From contig JAJYBB010000012.1 in assembly GCA_021779195.1 (NCBI GenBank), positions 30,780 through 94,779 of the forward strand: a stretch of DNA of 64,000 bases, written 5' to 3'. Positions within the stretch are counted from its first letter, which is position 1. Each line of letters starts with the position of its first letter. The notes under the pieces were generated by a model. It ran no database searches. It was not told the DNA's origin and saw only the letters and a list, made by a program, of their open reading frames with translations. Of the stretch, positions 9,696 through 17,363 are shown in pieces. The position numbers and the translations under genes are program-made. The DNA comes from Bacteroidota bacterium (lineage in GTDB: Bacteria; Bacteroidota; Bacteroidia; Bacteroidales; Paludibacteraceae).

Positions 9696-10220
9696 TTAAG
9701 CTTCACAGAGCCATCGTCTAAATGCTATGCCACAAGCAGGTTCTTTGAAGGTGCTTTGATTATAGCTACTTACGTCGTTATAAGTTGGGTTCTCTCTCAT
9801 TTTCTTCATTTCTTCCGATGGATTTATCAATCCAAGCAGCTCGTTTGGTTCATCGTAGAGTTCAATACAAGTTTCAGAAAGTGCTTTGCTAATTTCCGAA
9901 CCATACGTGAGAACCGTTTCAATCCGGTTTAATCTTGCACTCCACTTCTTTTCAACAAACGGTCCTTTGATCACTGGGCTTATATTTACTAAACCCGTAT
10001 TGACATGATAACCTGAAGCAACCATCTTTGCTGCTTGCTGATTGAATTTCATAATCAGTTGTATGGCGTCTTCGCGATTATATTGCGGATTATCCTCCAA
10101 TAATTCGTCTACTATCTCCGAAATTTCTACTTCTCCATGAGAAATTACCTGGGCGTTATAATCAAAAAGGTCATGAACCAAAGACCTTTTATATAACTTT
10201 GCTTTTAAAATCTTTTCCAT
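9696..10220 (-). CDS. HU/IHF-like DNA-binding domain protein of the Bacteroidota type
   Basis: 174 residues, no signal peptide. The N-terminal ~120 residues (LYKRSLVHDLFDYNAQVISHGEVEISEIVDELLEDNP, then AIQLIMKFNQQAAKMVASGYHVNTGLVNISPVIKGPF) resemble the HU-like 'DNA-binding domain-containing protein' family common in Bacteroidales, which has lost the close HU consensus. The C-terminal ~50 residues (SEEMKKMRENPTYND, then KEPACGIAFRRWLCEA) are unassigned. Such proteins are thought to bend or coat DNA; the precise role is not known. The gene is separated from the upstream DUF3244 gene by a GC-rich hairpin, so it probably has its own transcript. Confidence 0.65.
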   Translation of the reverse strand: MEKILKAKLYKRSLVHDLFDYNAQVISHGEVEISEIVDELLEDNPQYNREDAIQLIMKFNQQAAKMVASGYHVNTGLVNISPVIKGPFVEKKWSARLNRIETVLTYGSEISKALSETCIELYDEPNELLGLINPSEEMKKMRENPTYNDVSSYNQSTFKEPACGIAFRRWLCEA

Positions 10221-10266
10221 ACCTCTTTATTTTAAATTTTTTATACCTGCGTGAAATGAATGAAAT

Positions 10267-10294
10267 AACGAGGCGGAATTTATGCCGCCTCGTT
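10267..10294 (-). terminator. terminator after the DUF3244 gene
   Basis: AACGAGGCGG (10267-10276) and CCGCCTCGTT (10285-10294) form a perfect 10-bp, GC-rich stem with an 8-base loop. On the minus strand it is followed by a T-rich run. It sits 10 bp after the DUF3244 stop codon. Confidence 0.75.
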
Positions 10295-10304
10295 TAGAAA
10301 TATA

Positions 10305-10736
10305 TTACAACCAAAAATCGCCGATTAATTTGGTATTCTTGTAAGCAATTTTAACGGAGTATTTCCCGCTGCTCCAACCGTCAACCGGAATGACTACTTC
10401 GCGACTGCTGTACGTGTCAGCTGCGGTCATATAAACTACTGCTCCTGAATAATCAACAACGGTAATGTAGGCTGTTCCTACTGATTTGCTGAAATCTACT
10501 ATTAAATCCGTACCGATTACATCTGCACTTACAGGATAAGTTGTGTAAGTACTGGTCGAAGTAGAGGTCGTTGTAAGCGACGTAGCACTTAAGGTGGTTA
10601 CTCCCATGGGTTGTAATCCAGGATCAGAATTTGTGTCTTTTCTGATCAGAATATCCCCGAACGAAAATTGAGTTGTAAGAAACATGCCGAGTAAAAAAAT
10701 AAGTTTACCAAATGATTTTGAAGTTAGTTTTTTCAT
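10305..10736 (-). CDS. small secreted DUF3244-type protein
   Basis: 143 residues. The N-terminus KSFGKLIFLLGMFLTTQFSFGD is a Sec signal. A Thr/Ser-rich linker (about residues 45-68) leads to a beta-rich domain of ~75 residues: VIGTDLIVDFSKSVGTAYITVVDYSGAVVYM and WSSGKYSVKIAYKNTKLIGDFWL. This layout, 'no longer than one beta-sandwich, ending GxF', is that of DUF3244, a small periplasmic or surface family of Bacteroidales without known function. The upstream region contains two copies of an 18-bp word, and the TPR-sensor-like gene lies further upstream on the same strand. The family call is moderate; function unknown. Confidence 0.7.
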   Translation of the reverse strand: MKKLTSKSFGKLIFLLGMFLTTQFSFGDILIRKDTNSDPGLQPMGVTTLSATSLTTTSTSTSTYTTYPVSADVIGTDLIVDFSKSVGTAYITVVDYSGAVVYMTAADTYSSREVVIPVDGWSSGKYSVKIAYKNTKLIGDFWL

Positions 10737-10840
10737 GATGAATTTTGTTACAATGATTAATATTATATTTATACTACAAAAACTCCCTGTTTTCTTTTGC
10801 TAAATTATAGATATAATCAGAATGCTCCAAATTTTCGGTC

Positions 10841-10922
10841 AAAAAAAAGTGAGACAAGCCTTTTTTTAATATGCAGATATACAGAGTTTTACCCTTCGAA
10901 AAATAAAAAAAAGTGAGACAAG
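10841..10922 (-). repeat. 18-bp perfect direct repeat upstream of the DUF3244 gene
   Basis: AAAAAAAAGTGAGACAAG occurs at 10841-10858 and again at 10905-10922 (period 64 bp). On the coding strand of the DUF3244 gene it reads CTTGTCTCACTTTTTTTT, about 105 and 170 bp before its ATG. The spacing is close to six helical turns, so the pair could be an operator. It lies in the 262-bp gap between the DUF3244 and TPR genes. Confidence 0.7.
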
Positions 10923-10998
10923 GAAAAATGGGTGGAAAAATTAAGTTAAAAAGAACCGTTTTTAGGCAATGCTAAATCGGGAATAGGACGAACCCCGT

Positions 10999-12585
10999 TT
11001 ATTTTACTTCAGATAAAATTTGAAGCCGGCTTTCGAGTTCTTTGGTGGTTTTAAGCTGCATTTTTTGTGCAAGGCGTTGTTTGATTTTATACAAACTGCT
11101 GACTTGACAATCGAGAATCAGGGTGATGTCGGGTGTTGAGATTTTAAGTAAAAACAGACAGCTCCAGATGATTTCTTTGTGATTGATATCCGGATTTTCC
11201 GACTCTAATGTATCGACAATATTGTTGAAAGTTTGATTCATTAATTTTTTGAAAGCCGCCCAATCGTTTAGATGTAAATTAACGGAATATATATCCAAAA
11301 ATATTCGCTCCTGTTGACTTTGCGAAATCTTTGGTTGATTTTGTGTCTGCAAAAGCTTGCTTTCTTCAATTTTTTGTACAATGCTGTCTTTAAGTAATCG
11401 TTGTTTTTCGGTAAGTTTAACTTCTGTCTGTTTCAGCTCTATTTCTTTCTTTTTGCTCCGTTTACGAAGCCGAATTACGATCGTTAAGCCGATTAACAAC
11501 AGGATGGGTATAACCATGGCGAGTAGCCGCAAGAATTGTTTGGATTTACTAAAAGCGCCGTTGGTTTGGTGAATATCCTCCAGAACTGATATTTTGGTTT
11601 GGGCTTCAATTTTCCGCACGGAATCCGTACAATCCTGATACTTGGACATGTAATAGCTCACGTTTTTAAAATTATGCCGGCTGTATTCGGCATTCGCTAA
11701 AATTCGGTAGCAATCCCGCTGATTGTAGAAAGTCGTGGGATATTTTAAGGCTTTTGTTGCATAATTGAAAGCGGAATCAAACTCATTAATATCAAAAAAT
11801 AGGTCAGCTAAAATATAATATCTTATGGCATAGTTTGTCCCTTTGAAGGGGAAATGTAAACTTTTTCGCAAATAATATTGAGCTGAGTCGAATTGATTTG
11901 CTTTGTAAAAGTTAATGCCAATTTCTTGATATGCTGATCCTTGCAACATGGAATCTGAAGTTTGTTTTAAGGCTTGTTTATAAAATAGCTGAGCCTTATT
12001 ATAATTTTTTAAAAAACAATACATTCTCCCAATATCAATCACTTTGTAACTTGCTTGTATCGTATCTCCGGCTTTCTTATAACAATCTATTGCCTGTTTG
12101 TACTTATTTAATGATTCTTTATAATCTGTTTGAATAGAGCATATATCGCCCATGTCAGAATAAATATTGCCCAGCAGTTTATAATCTTTATTGCTTTGAA
12201 GTAAGTCCAACGCTTTTAAGTAAAGTTCAGTTGCATTGTCATATCGCTGCGCTTTTCGGTAGAGTCTTGCTTTATAAAAATAGCAAATCGCCAAGTGAGG
12301 TTTATCATTGATATTTTGGTAATAATGAAGGGAGAAAGTAATTACAGAGTCAGGTTGAAGCGGTTTGTTGCTTTTATCCAATGCACGAAAAAGAAGAATG
12401 CCATACAGTGCGCGATCGGCATCGGAAAGCGATTGGTTTGGGTGTAATTTTTGTAAAATAAGCAATGCAGAATCGGGATTTGCTTCCATAATGCGCTGGG
12501 CAGTTTTCATCTCAGTGGGCGTGAGTGAACAACCAAGCAAAAACAAACTAACCAAAGTAAAAATAATGAAGGGTTTAAGATGCAT
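10999..12585 (-). CDS. TPR lipoprotein with one membrane helix and a C-terminal cytoplasmic domain, sensor-like
   Basis: 528 residues. MHLKPFIIFTLVSLFLLGCS is a lipoprotein-type signal. Residues ~60-330 hold about seven tetratricopeptide repeats (AICYFYKARLYRKAQRYDNATELYLKAL and onwards). A single membrane helix lies at ~355-375 (LLAMVIPILLLIGLTIVI), followed by a charged coiled coil (RKRSKKKEIELKQTEVKLTEKQ) and a ~100-residue C-terminal region (FLDIYSVNLHLNDWAAFKKLMNQTF...SSLYKIKQRLAQKMQL) that may be a helix-turn-helix-like domain. Bacteroidota encode many such TPR/one-helix proteins, some of them regulators. No kinase or catalytic motif is seen. It is first in line upstream of the DUF3244 gene and may control it. 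Function is inference. Confidence 0.75.
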   Translation of the reverse strand: MHLKPFIIFTLVSLFLLGCSLTPTEMKTAQRIMEANPDSALLILQKLHPNQSLSDADRALYGILLFRALDKSNKPLQPDSVITFSLHYYQNINDKPHLAICYFYKARLYRKAQRYDNATELYLKALDLLQSNKDYKLLGNIYSDMGDICSIQTDYKESLNKYKQAIDCYKKAGDTIQASYKVIDIGRMYCFLKNYNKAQLFYKQALKQTSDSMLQGSAYQEIGINFYKANQFDSAQYYLRKSLHFPFKGTNYAIRYYILADLFFDINEFDSAFNYATKALKYPTTFYNQRDCYRILANAEYSRHNFKNVSYYMSKYQDCTDSVRKIEAQTKISVLEDIHQTNGAFSKSKQFLRLLAMVIPILLLIGLTIVIRLRKRSKKKEIELKQTEVKLTEKQRLLKDSIVQKIEESKLLQTQNQPKISQSQQERIFLDIYSVNLHLNDWAAFKKLMNQTFNNIVDTLESENPDINHKEIIWSCLFLLKISTPDITLILDCQVSSLYKIKQRLAQKMQLKTTKELESRLQILSEVK

Positions 12586-12630
12586 ATAAAATCATATACA
12601 GTTAAAATAACAAGAATCAAATTCGTTTTG

Positions 12631-12638
12631 CAAAACTA
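12631..12638 (-). promoter_or_regulatory. candidate -7 box (TAGTTTTG) for the TPR gene
   Basis: The minus strand reads TAGTTTTG 46 bp before the TPR start codon, matching TAnnTTTG. The -33 position is only T-rich. The 426-bp gap 12586-13011 holds this box and the candidate dnaE box, with no gene or other structure seen. Confidence 0.5.
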
Positions 12639-12945
12639 CATATTTTATTCATTTAAAACTACTACAAACACTACATTTATGTGATATTTGTAGCAAATTC
12701 TCCATAAAAATGAACTTTTAATGAACAGTAGGTGTATTAAAAGTTTTGAATTAACTTAATGTAACTTTTAAAAGGTAGCAAATTAATCCCTTTTAATTTT
12801 ATTTACAAGATTGAATGACCGTATTAAAATTGAATTTCTGATTTATAAAGCCTGCAGCTTGGATATTTCATTTATCAACGTATTTAAAATCTGAAATTGT
12901 GAATAACTTCTTTTTAAAACTTTAAGTTGATTATAAAATTTGATG

Positions 12946-12953
12946 TATCTTTA
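12946..12953 (+). promoter_or_regulatory. candidate -7 box (TATCTTTA) for dnaE
   Basis: TATCTTTA differs by one base from TAnnTTTG and lies 58 bp before the dnaE ATG. A TTG lies 19 bp upstream of it (12927-12929 region), a slightly short but plausible -33 element. Confidence 0.45.
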
Positions 12954-13011
12954 GCATCGCGAAAACGAAAATACTTCGTTTTTTGTAAAATGCCTGAAAA
13001 TAACAACTTAC

Positions 13012-16000
13012 ATGAGTTCATTCGTTCATTTACACGTTCACTCTCATTATTCGATATTAGATGGGATGTCGACTATCCCCGGTTTAGTTGACAAAGCCAT
13101 TGCCTCCGGAATGAATTCTGTGGCACTTACCGACCATGGTAACATGTTTGGTATTAAGGAGTTTTATAATTACGTCAAAAAGAAAAACGGTAATATTCAT
13201 GAACATATTGCTGAATGGCAAAGCAAATTAATCGATGAGGGGTTGGCCGAAGATCAAAGACTAAAGATTCAGCAGCAAATTGAGGATGCCAACCAAAAGT
13301 TATTTAAACCGATTTTCGGGTGTGAAACATATGTTGCCCGTCGTGGTAGATTATCAAAAGAAAATCAAGAAGATAGAAGTGGGTATCATCTTGTTTTATT
13401 GGCAAAAAACAAAAAGGGCTATCAAAATCTGTGTAAACTTATCTCATTATCGTGGATCGAAGGCATGTATTATCGACCCCGCATTGACCACGAAATTTTA
13501 GAAAAATACAGCGAAGGATTAATCGCATCTTCAGCCTGTCTTGGGGGCGAAATACATAAAAAAGTTGAAAATGGGAATCTTGCCGAAGCCGAGGAGGCAA
13601 TTTTGTGGTACAAACGTGTTTTTGGCGACGATTATTATATCGAACTTCAACTTCATAAAACCGATAAACCCAATGCCGATTATAGCACTTATGAAAAGCA
13701 AGCACTTCAAAATGAATCGCTTATCCAATTGGCACGAAAAACCAATACAAAAATCGTAGCCACCAATGATGTTCATTTTATCGAAGAAGAACATGGTGAA
13801 GCCCATGAAAGACTGATTTGCCTCAGTACCGGAAAGGAATTGGACGATCCTTCGCGAATGCGATATACCAAACAGGAGTGGCTTAAAACGCCCGACCAAA
13901 TGTCGCAGATTTTCGCTGATCTTCCGGAAGCAATTGCTAATTCGTTTGAAATAGCTAATAAAGTTGAGTTTTTCGATATTGATTCGAATGCCATGATGCC
14001 GGTATTTCCAATTCCTGAAACCTTCGCGACTGAGCAACAGTACCGCGACCGATTTACCGAGAACATGTTACAGGAAGAATTAGGTGTCGAAGAATTCAAA
14101 CGGCTAGGTGGTTATGACAAAGCGGTACGCGTAAAATTAGAAGCCGATTACCTGCGAGAATTAACATTGAAAGGAGCTCATCAACGTTACGGCGATGGAA
14201 TCGATAATGAAACCATGGAACGGATCGAATTTGAGTTGCAAGTGATGAAAACCATGGGATTTCCAGGATACTTTCTTATTGTTCAGGATTTTATTAATGC
14301 AGCCCGTGAAATGGGAGTCTCGGTTGGTCCCGGACGCGGTTCTGCTGCAGGTTCGGTAGTGGCTTATTGTCTGCGTATTACCGATATTGATCCATTAAAA
14401 TACGATTTACTGTTCGAGCGGTTTCTTAATCCCGATCGTATTTCGATGCCTGATATTGATATTGACTTTGATGACGATGGGCGAGGTCAGGTGTTGCGTT
14501 GGGTAACCGAGAAATATGGCAAAGAGCGGGTTGCGCACATTATCACCTACGGAACGATGGCTGCCAAATCGTCCATCAAGGATGTGGCAAGGGTACAACG
14601 CCTTCCACTTGCCGAAGCCGACCGACTGACTAAGTTGATTCCCGATAAATTTCCGGAAGATGCCAATGGAAAAGCCCCAAAAGTAAATATCACCAACTGT
14701 TTGAAATTTGTTCCGGAATTGGCTCAAGCGCGAAATTCTTACGATCAAAATCTTTCAAGTACCTTGCGTTATGCCGAAATGCTTGAAGGTACCGTTCGCC
14801 AAACAGGCGTTCATGCTTGTGGGGTGATTATTGGTGCCGACGACTTGACCAATTTAGTTCCTCTGAGTACTGCCACCGATAAAGAGACCAACGAGGAAAT
14901 GCTGGTTACACAGTACGAAGGTTCAGTAATCGAAGAAATCGGACTGATAAAAATGGACTTCCTGGGGCTTAAAACCCTGTCGATTATTCGGGAAGCGTTG
15001 TCAAATATTAAAAAATCAAAAGGTGTTGATTTAGATATTGATGCCATTCCCATTGATGACAAAGAAACCTATGAGCTTTTCAGTAAAGGTCTGACAGTTG
15101 GCACTTTCCAGTTTGAATCTGCAGGAATGCAAAAACATCTTCAGGCGTTGCAGCCTTCAAAATTTGAAGATCTTATTGCAATGAATGCATTGTACCGTCC
15201 TGGTCCAATGCAGTATATCCCGCAGTTTATTAACAGGAAACAGGGACGCGAAAAAATTGAATATCCTTTTCCTATTATGGAAAGGAGATTAAAAGATACT
15301 TATGGTATAACGGTTTATCAGGAACAGGTCATGTTACTGAGTCGCGATTTAGCAGGTTTTACAAGGGGTGAATCTGATGGACTTCGTAAAGCTATGGGTA
15401 AGAAACTCATCGACAAGATGGAAGCCTTGAAAGTGAAGTTTATGAATGGCTGTAAAAATAACGGTTACGGTCCAGCTGATAAATTAGAACAAATCTGGAG
15501 CGACTGGGCTGAATTTGCCAAATATGCATTCAATAAATCACATGCTACCTGTTATTCGTGGATTGCGTATCAGACAGCTTATTTAAAAGCCCATTTTTCA
15601 GCTGAATTTATGGCTGCCAACTTAACACGCAACAAGGATGATATTGCGGAGGTCGGTAAATTTATGGACGAGTGTAAAAATCTTGGCATAAATGTATTGG
15701 GACCAGATGTAAACGAAAGTGATTTGACTTTCACCGTTAATTCTCAAGGCAATGTCCGTTTTGGATTAGGCGGTATAAAAGGGGTTGGTGAGAGTGCTGT
15801 CGAAGCCATTGTGTTCGAACGAAATGCAGGAAGATTTAAAAGTATGTTCGATTTTATCGAACGCGTAAATCTGACTGCTTGTAATAAACGCGCCATCGAA
15901 AGTTTAGCATTAGCCGGTGCATTCGATAGTTTTGCCGATATTCGCCGCGAACAACTTTTTGCCGAAAATTCCAAAGGAGAACAAGTCCTCGAGACGATTT

Positions 16001-16806
16001 TGCGTTATGGAAATAAATTTCAATCAGATCAATCCATGAATCAAAATTCGCTGTTTGGAGGAACTGATGCCGTAGATATTGCAAAGCCTGAAATACCTTT
16101 TGTTCCCGAGTGGTCGCCTTTAGAACGTTTAAACAAAGAACGCGATTTGATCGGAATGTATATTTCTGCTCATCCGTTAGACGAATATGAATTTGAAATA
16201 AATAATATTTGCAATTCGACAACAGTCGATTTAAAAGATCTTACTTCACTTCAAGGCAAGGCTCTGAAAATTGGGGGGATGGTTACTTCTTTCCGACACG
16301 GAACTTCCAAAGCCGGAAATCCTTATGGCGTTTTTACACTCGAAGATTATAACGGAGCCTTCGAGTTCGTTCTATTTGGTAAGAATTATATTGAATTCAG
16401 TAAATACATGATCAAAGATTTGTATTTACTCATTCATCTTGTGGTTCAGGAAAAAAACAGCGATTATCGCTACAACAAACCAACCACCGATCCGAATGTG
16501 CCAAAAGAGCTTGAATTAAAAATCCAGAAAATTGAAGTTTTTTCGGAAGTAAAAGATAAACTCGTAAACAACATTATTTTAACTATTAGATTACAACAAC
16601 TTACTGATGAATTGGCTATTGAATTGACCGATAGATTATTGGCTGACAAAGGGAATATTAATCTCTATTTCAATATTGTGGATGAATATTCGCCCAATAA
16701 AGTGGTTTTATTTTCGAGGCAACATCGGGTGAGAATGAACAAAGATTTTTATCATTACTTGAAACAGTTGCAAAACGCCGGTATATTGGATTATCAGGCA
16801 AATTAA
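13012..16806 (+). CDS. dnaE: DNA polymerase III subunit alpha
   Basis: 1264 residues. The N-terminal PHP domain (FVHLHVHSHYSILDGMSTIPGLV, ALTDHGNMFGIKEF) keeps its His and Asp motif residues. The polymerase palm carries GPGRGSAAGSVVAYCL and PDIDIDFDDDGR with the catalytic aspartates. The thumb and fingers (YNQEQVMLLSR-like 'VYQEQVMLLSRDLAGF', KKLIDKMEALK, AFNKSHATCYSWIAYQTAYLKAHF) follow, and then a helix-hairpin region and an OB fold (ALKIGGMVTSFRHG...GVFTLEDYNG). This is the replicative polymerase. The PHP insertion around residues 55-105 makes it longer than E. coli DnaE, as is usual in Bacteroidota. trxA follows 158 bp downstream. Confidence 0.98.
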   Translation: MSSFVHLHVHSHYSILDGMSTIPGLVDKAIASGMNSVALTDHGNMFGIKEFYNYVKKKNGNIHEHIAEWQSKLIDEGLAEDQRLKIQQQIEDANQKLFKPIFGCETYVARRGRLSKENQEDRSGYHLVLLAKNKKGYQNLCKLISLSWIEGMYYRPRIDHEILEKYSEGLIASSACLGGEIHKKVENGNLAEAEEAILWYKRVFGDDYYIELQLHKTDKPNADYSTYEKQALQNESLIQLARKTNTKIVATNDVHFIEEEHGEAHERLICLSTGKELDDPSRMRYTKQEWLKTPDQMSQIFADLPEAIANSFEIANKVEFFDIDSNAMMPVFPIPETFATEQQYRDRFTENMLQEELGVEEFKRLGGYDKAVRVKLEADYLRELTLKGAHQRYGDGIDNETMERIEFELQVMKTMGFPGYFLIVQDFINAAREMGVSVGPGRGSAAGSVVAYCLRITDIDPLKYDLLFERFLNPDRISMPDIDIDFDDDGRGQVLRWVTEKYGKERVAHIITYGTMAAKSSIKDVARVQRLPLAEADRLTKLIPDKFPEDANGKAPKVNITNCLKFVPELAQARNSYDQNLSSTLRYAEMLEGTVRQTGVHACGVIIGADDLTNLVPLSTATDKETNEEMLVTQYEGSVIEEIGLIKMDFLGLKTLSIIREALSNIKKSKGVDLDIDAIPIDDKETYELFSKGLTVGTFQFESAGMQKHLQALQPSKFEDLIAMNALYRPGPMQYIPQFINRKQGREKIEYPFPIMERRLKDTYGITVYQEQVMLLSRDLAGFTRGESDGLRKAMGKKLIDKMEALKVKFMNGCKNNGYGPADKLEQIWSDWAEFAKYAFNKSHATCYSWIAYQTAYLKAHFSAEFMAANLTRNKDDIAEVGKFMDECKNLGINVLGPDVNESDLTFTVNSQGNVRFGLGGIKGVGESAVEAIVFERNAGRFKSMFDFIERVNLTACNKRAIESLALAGAFDSFADIRREQLFAENSKGEQVLETILRYGNKFQSDQSMNQNSLFGGTDAVDIAKPEIPFVPEWSPLERLNKERDLIGMYISAHPLDEYEFEINNICNSTTVDLKDLTSLQGKALKIGGMVTSFRHGTSKAGNPYGVFTLEDYNGAFEFVLFGKNYIEFSKYMIKDLYLLIHLVVQEKNSDYRYNKPTTDPNVPKELELKIQKIEVFSEVKDKLVNNIILTIRLQQLTDELAIELTDRLLADKGNINLYFNIVDEYSPNKVVLFSRQHRVRMNKDFYHYLKQLQNAGILDYQAN

Positions 16807-16964
16807 ACAGATTTATAGTCTGTATTTTAATTCATTCAATAGAAAATCTTAATAGGCTTATTTGTTTAGCAATTTCAAACTTTATTAAATGCTGACTGTT
16901 TTAGGCATGATAGCGCACATTCAATATAAAATATAATTTTTAACATAAAAAACAGATTAAAAGT

Positions 16965-17279
16965 ATGGCATTAGAAATTACCGATGGAAACATCAAGGAA
17001 ATGTTAGCAAGCGGGAAGCCCGTTGTAATTGATTTTTGGGCAGAATGGTGTGGCCCATGCCGATTGGTAGGTCCCATTGTTGAAGAATTAGCCCAGGAAT
17101 ATGAAGGCAAAGTTATTATCGGAAAAATGGATGTGGATGAAAACTTCTTAACTCCAAATGAATATGGAATCAGAAACATTCCGACCATGTTGTTTTTCAA
17201 AGATGGTAAAGTGGTTGATAAACAAATAGGTGCTACTCAAAAATCAGTCATCGAAGCAAAAGTAAAGAGTTTGTTGTAA
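16965..17279 (+). CDS. trxA: thioredoxin
   Basis: 104 residues, cytoplasmic, with the canonical active site FWAEWCGPCRLVGPIVEELA and the cis-Pro loop NIPTMLFFKDGKVVDKQIGA. It supplies reducing power to ribonucleotide reductase and disulfide-exchange enzymes. It follows dnaE in the same direction, as is common in Bacteroidales, and is closed by a terminator at 17309-17346. The start follows a spacer with no strong Shine-Dalgarno, typical for this phylum. Confidence 0.97.
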   Translation: MALEITDGNIKEMLASGKPVVIDFWAEWCGPCRLVGPIVEELAQEYEGKVIIGKMDVDENFLTPNEYGIRNIPTMLFFKDGKVVDKQIGATQKSVIEAKVKSLL

Positions 17280-17308
17280 TATCAATTTACTGTGACTTTT
17301 GGGTGTAA

Positions 17309-17346
17309 AAAACTGTTTGAACTTTGGTTTAAACAGTTTTCTTTTT
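17309..17346 (+). terminator. intrinsic terminator after trxA
   Basis: AAAACTGTTT (17309-17318) and AAACAGTTTT (17331-17340) form a perfect 10-bp stem with a 12-base loop, followed by CTTTTT. It lies between convergent trxA and the GH43-type gene and may serve both. Confidence 0.8.
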
Positions 17347-17363
17347 GTCAAGGAACAACGACT

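Noticed and set aside
13439..14099. Several minus-strand open frames opposite dnaE
   Set aside because: They are antisense to a highly conserved gene and have no family features; codon bias of dnaE explains them.
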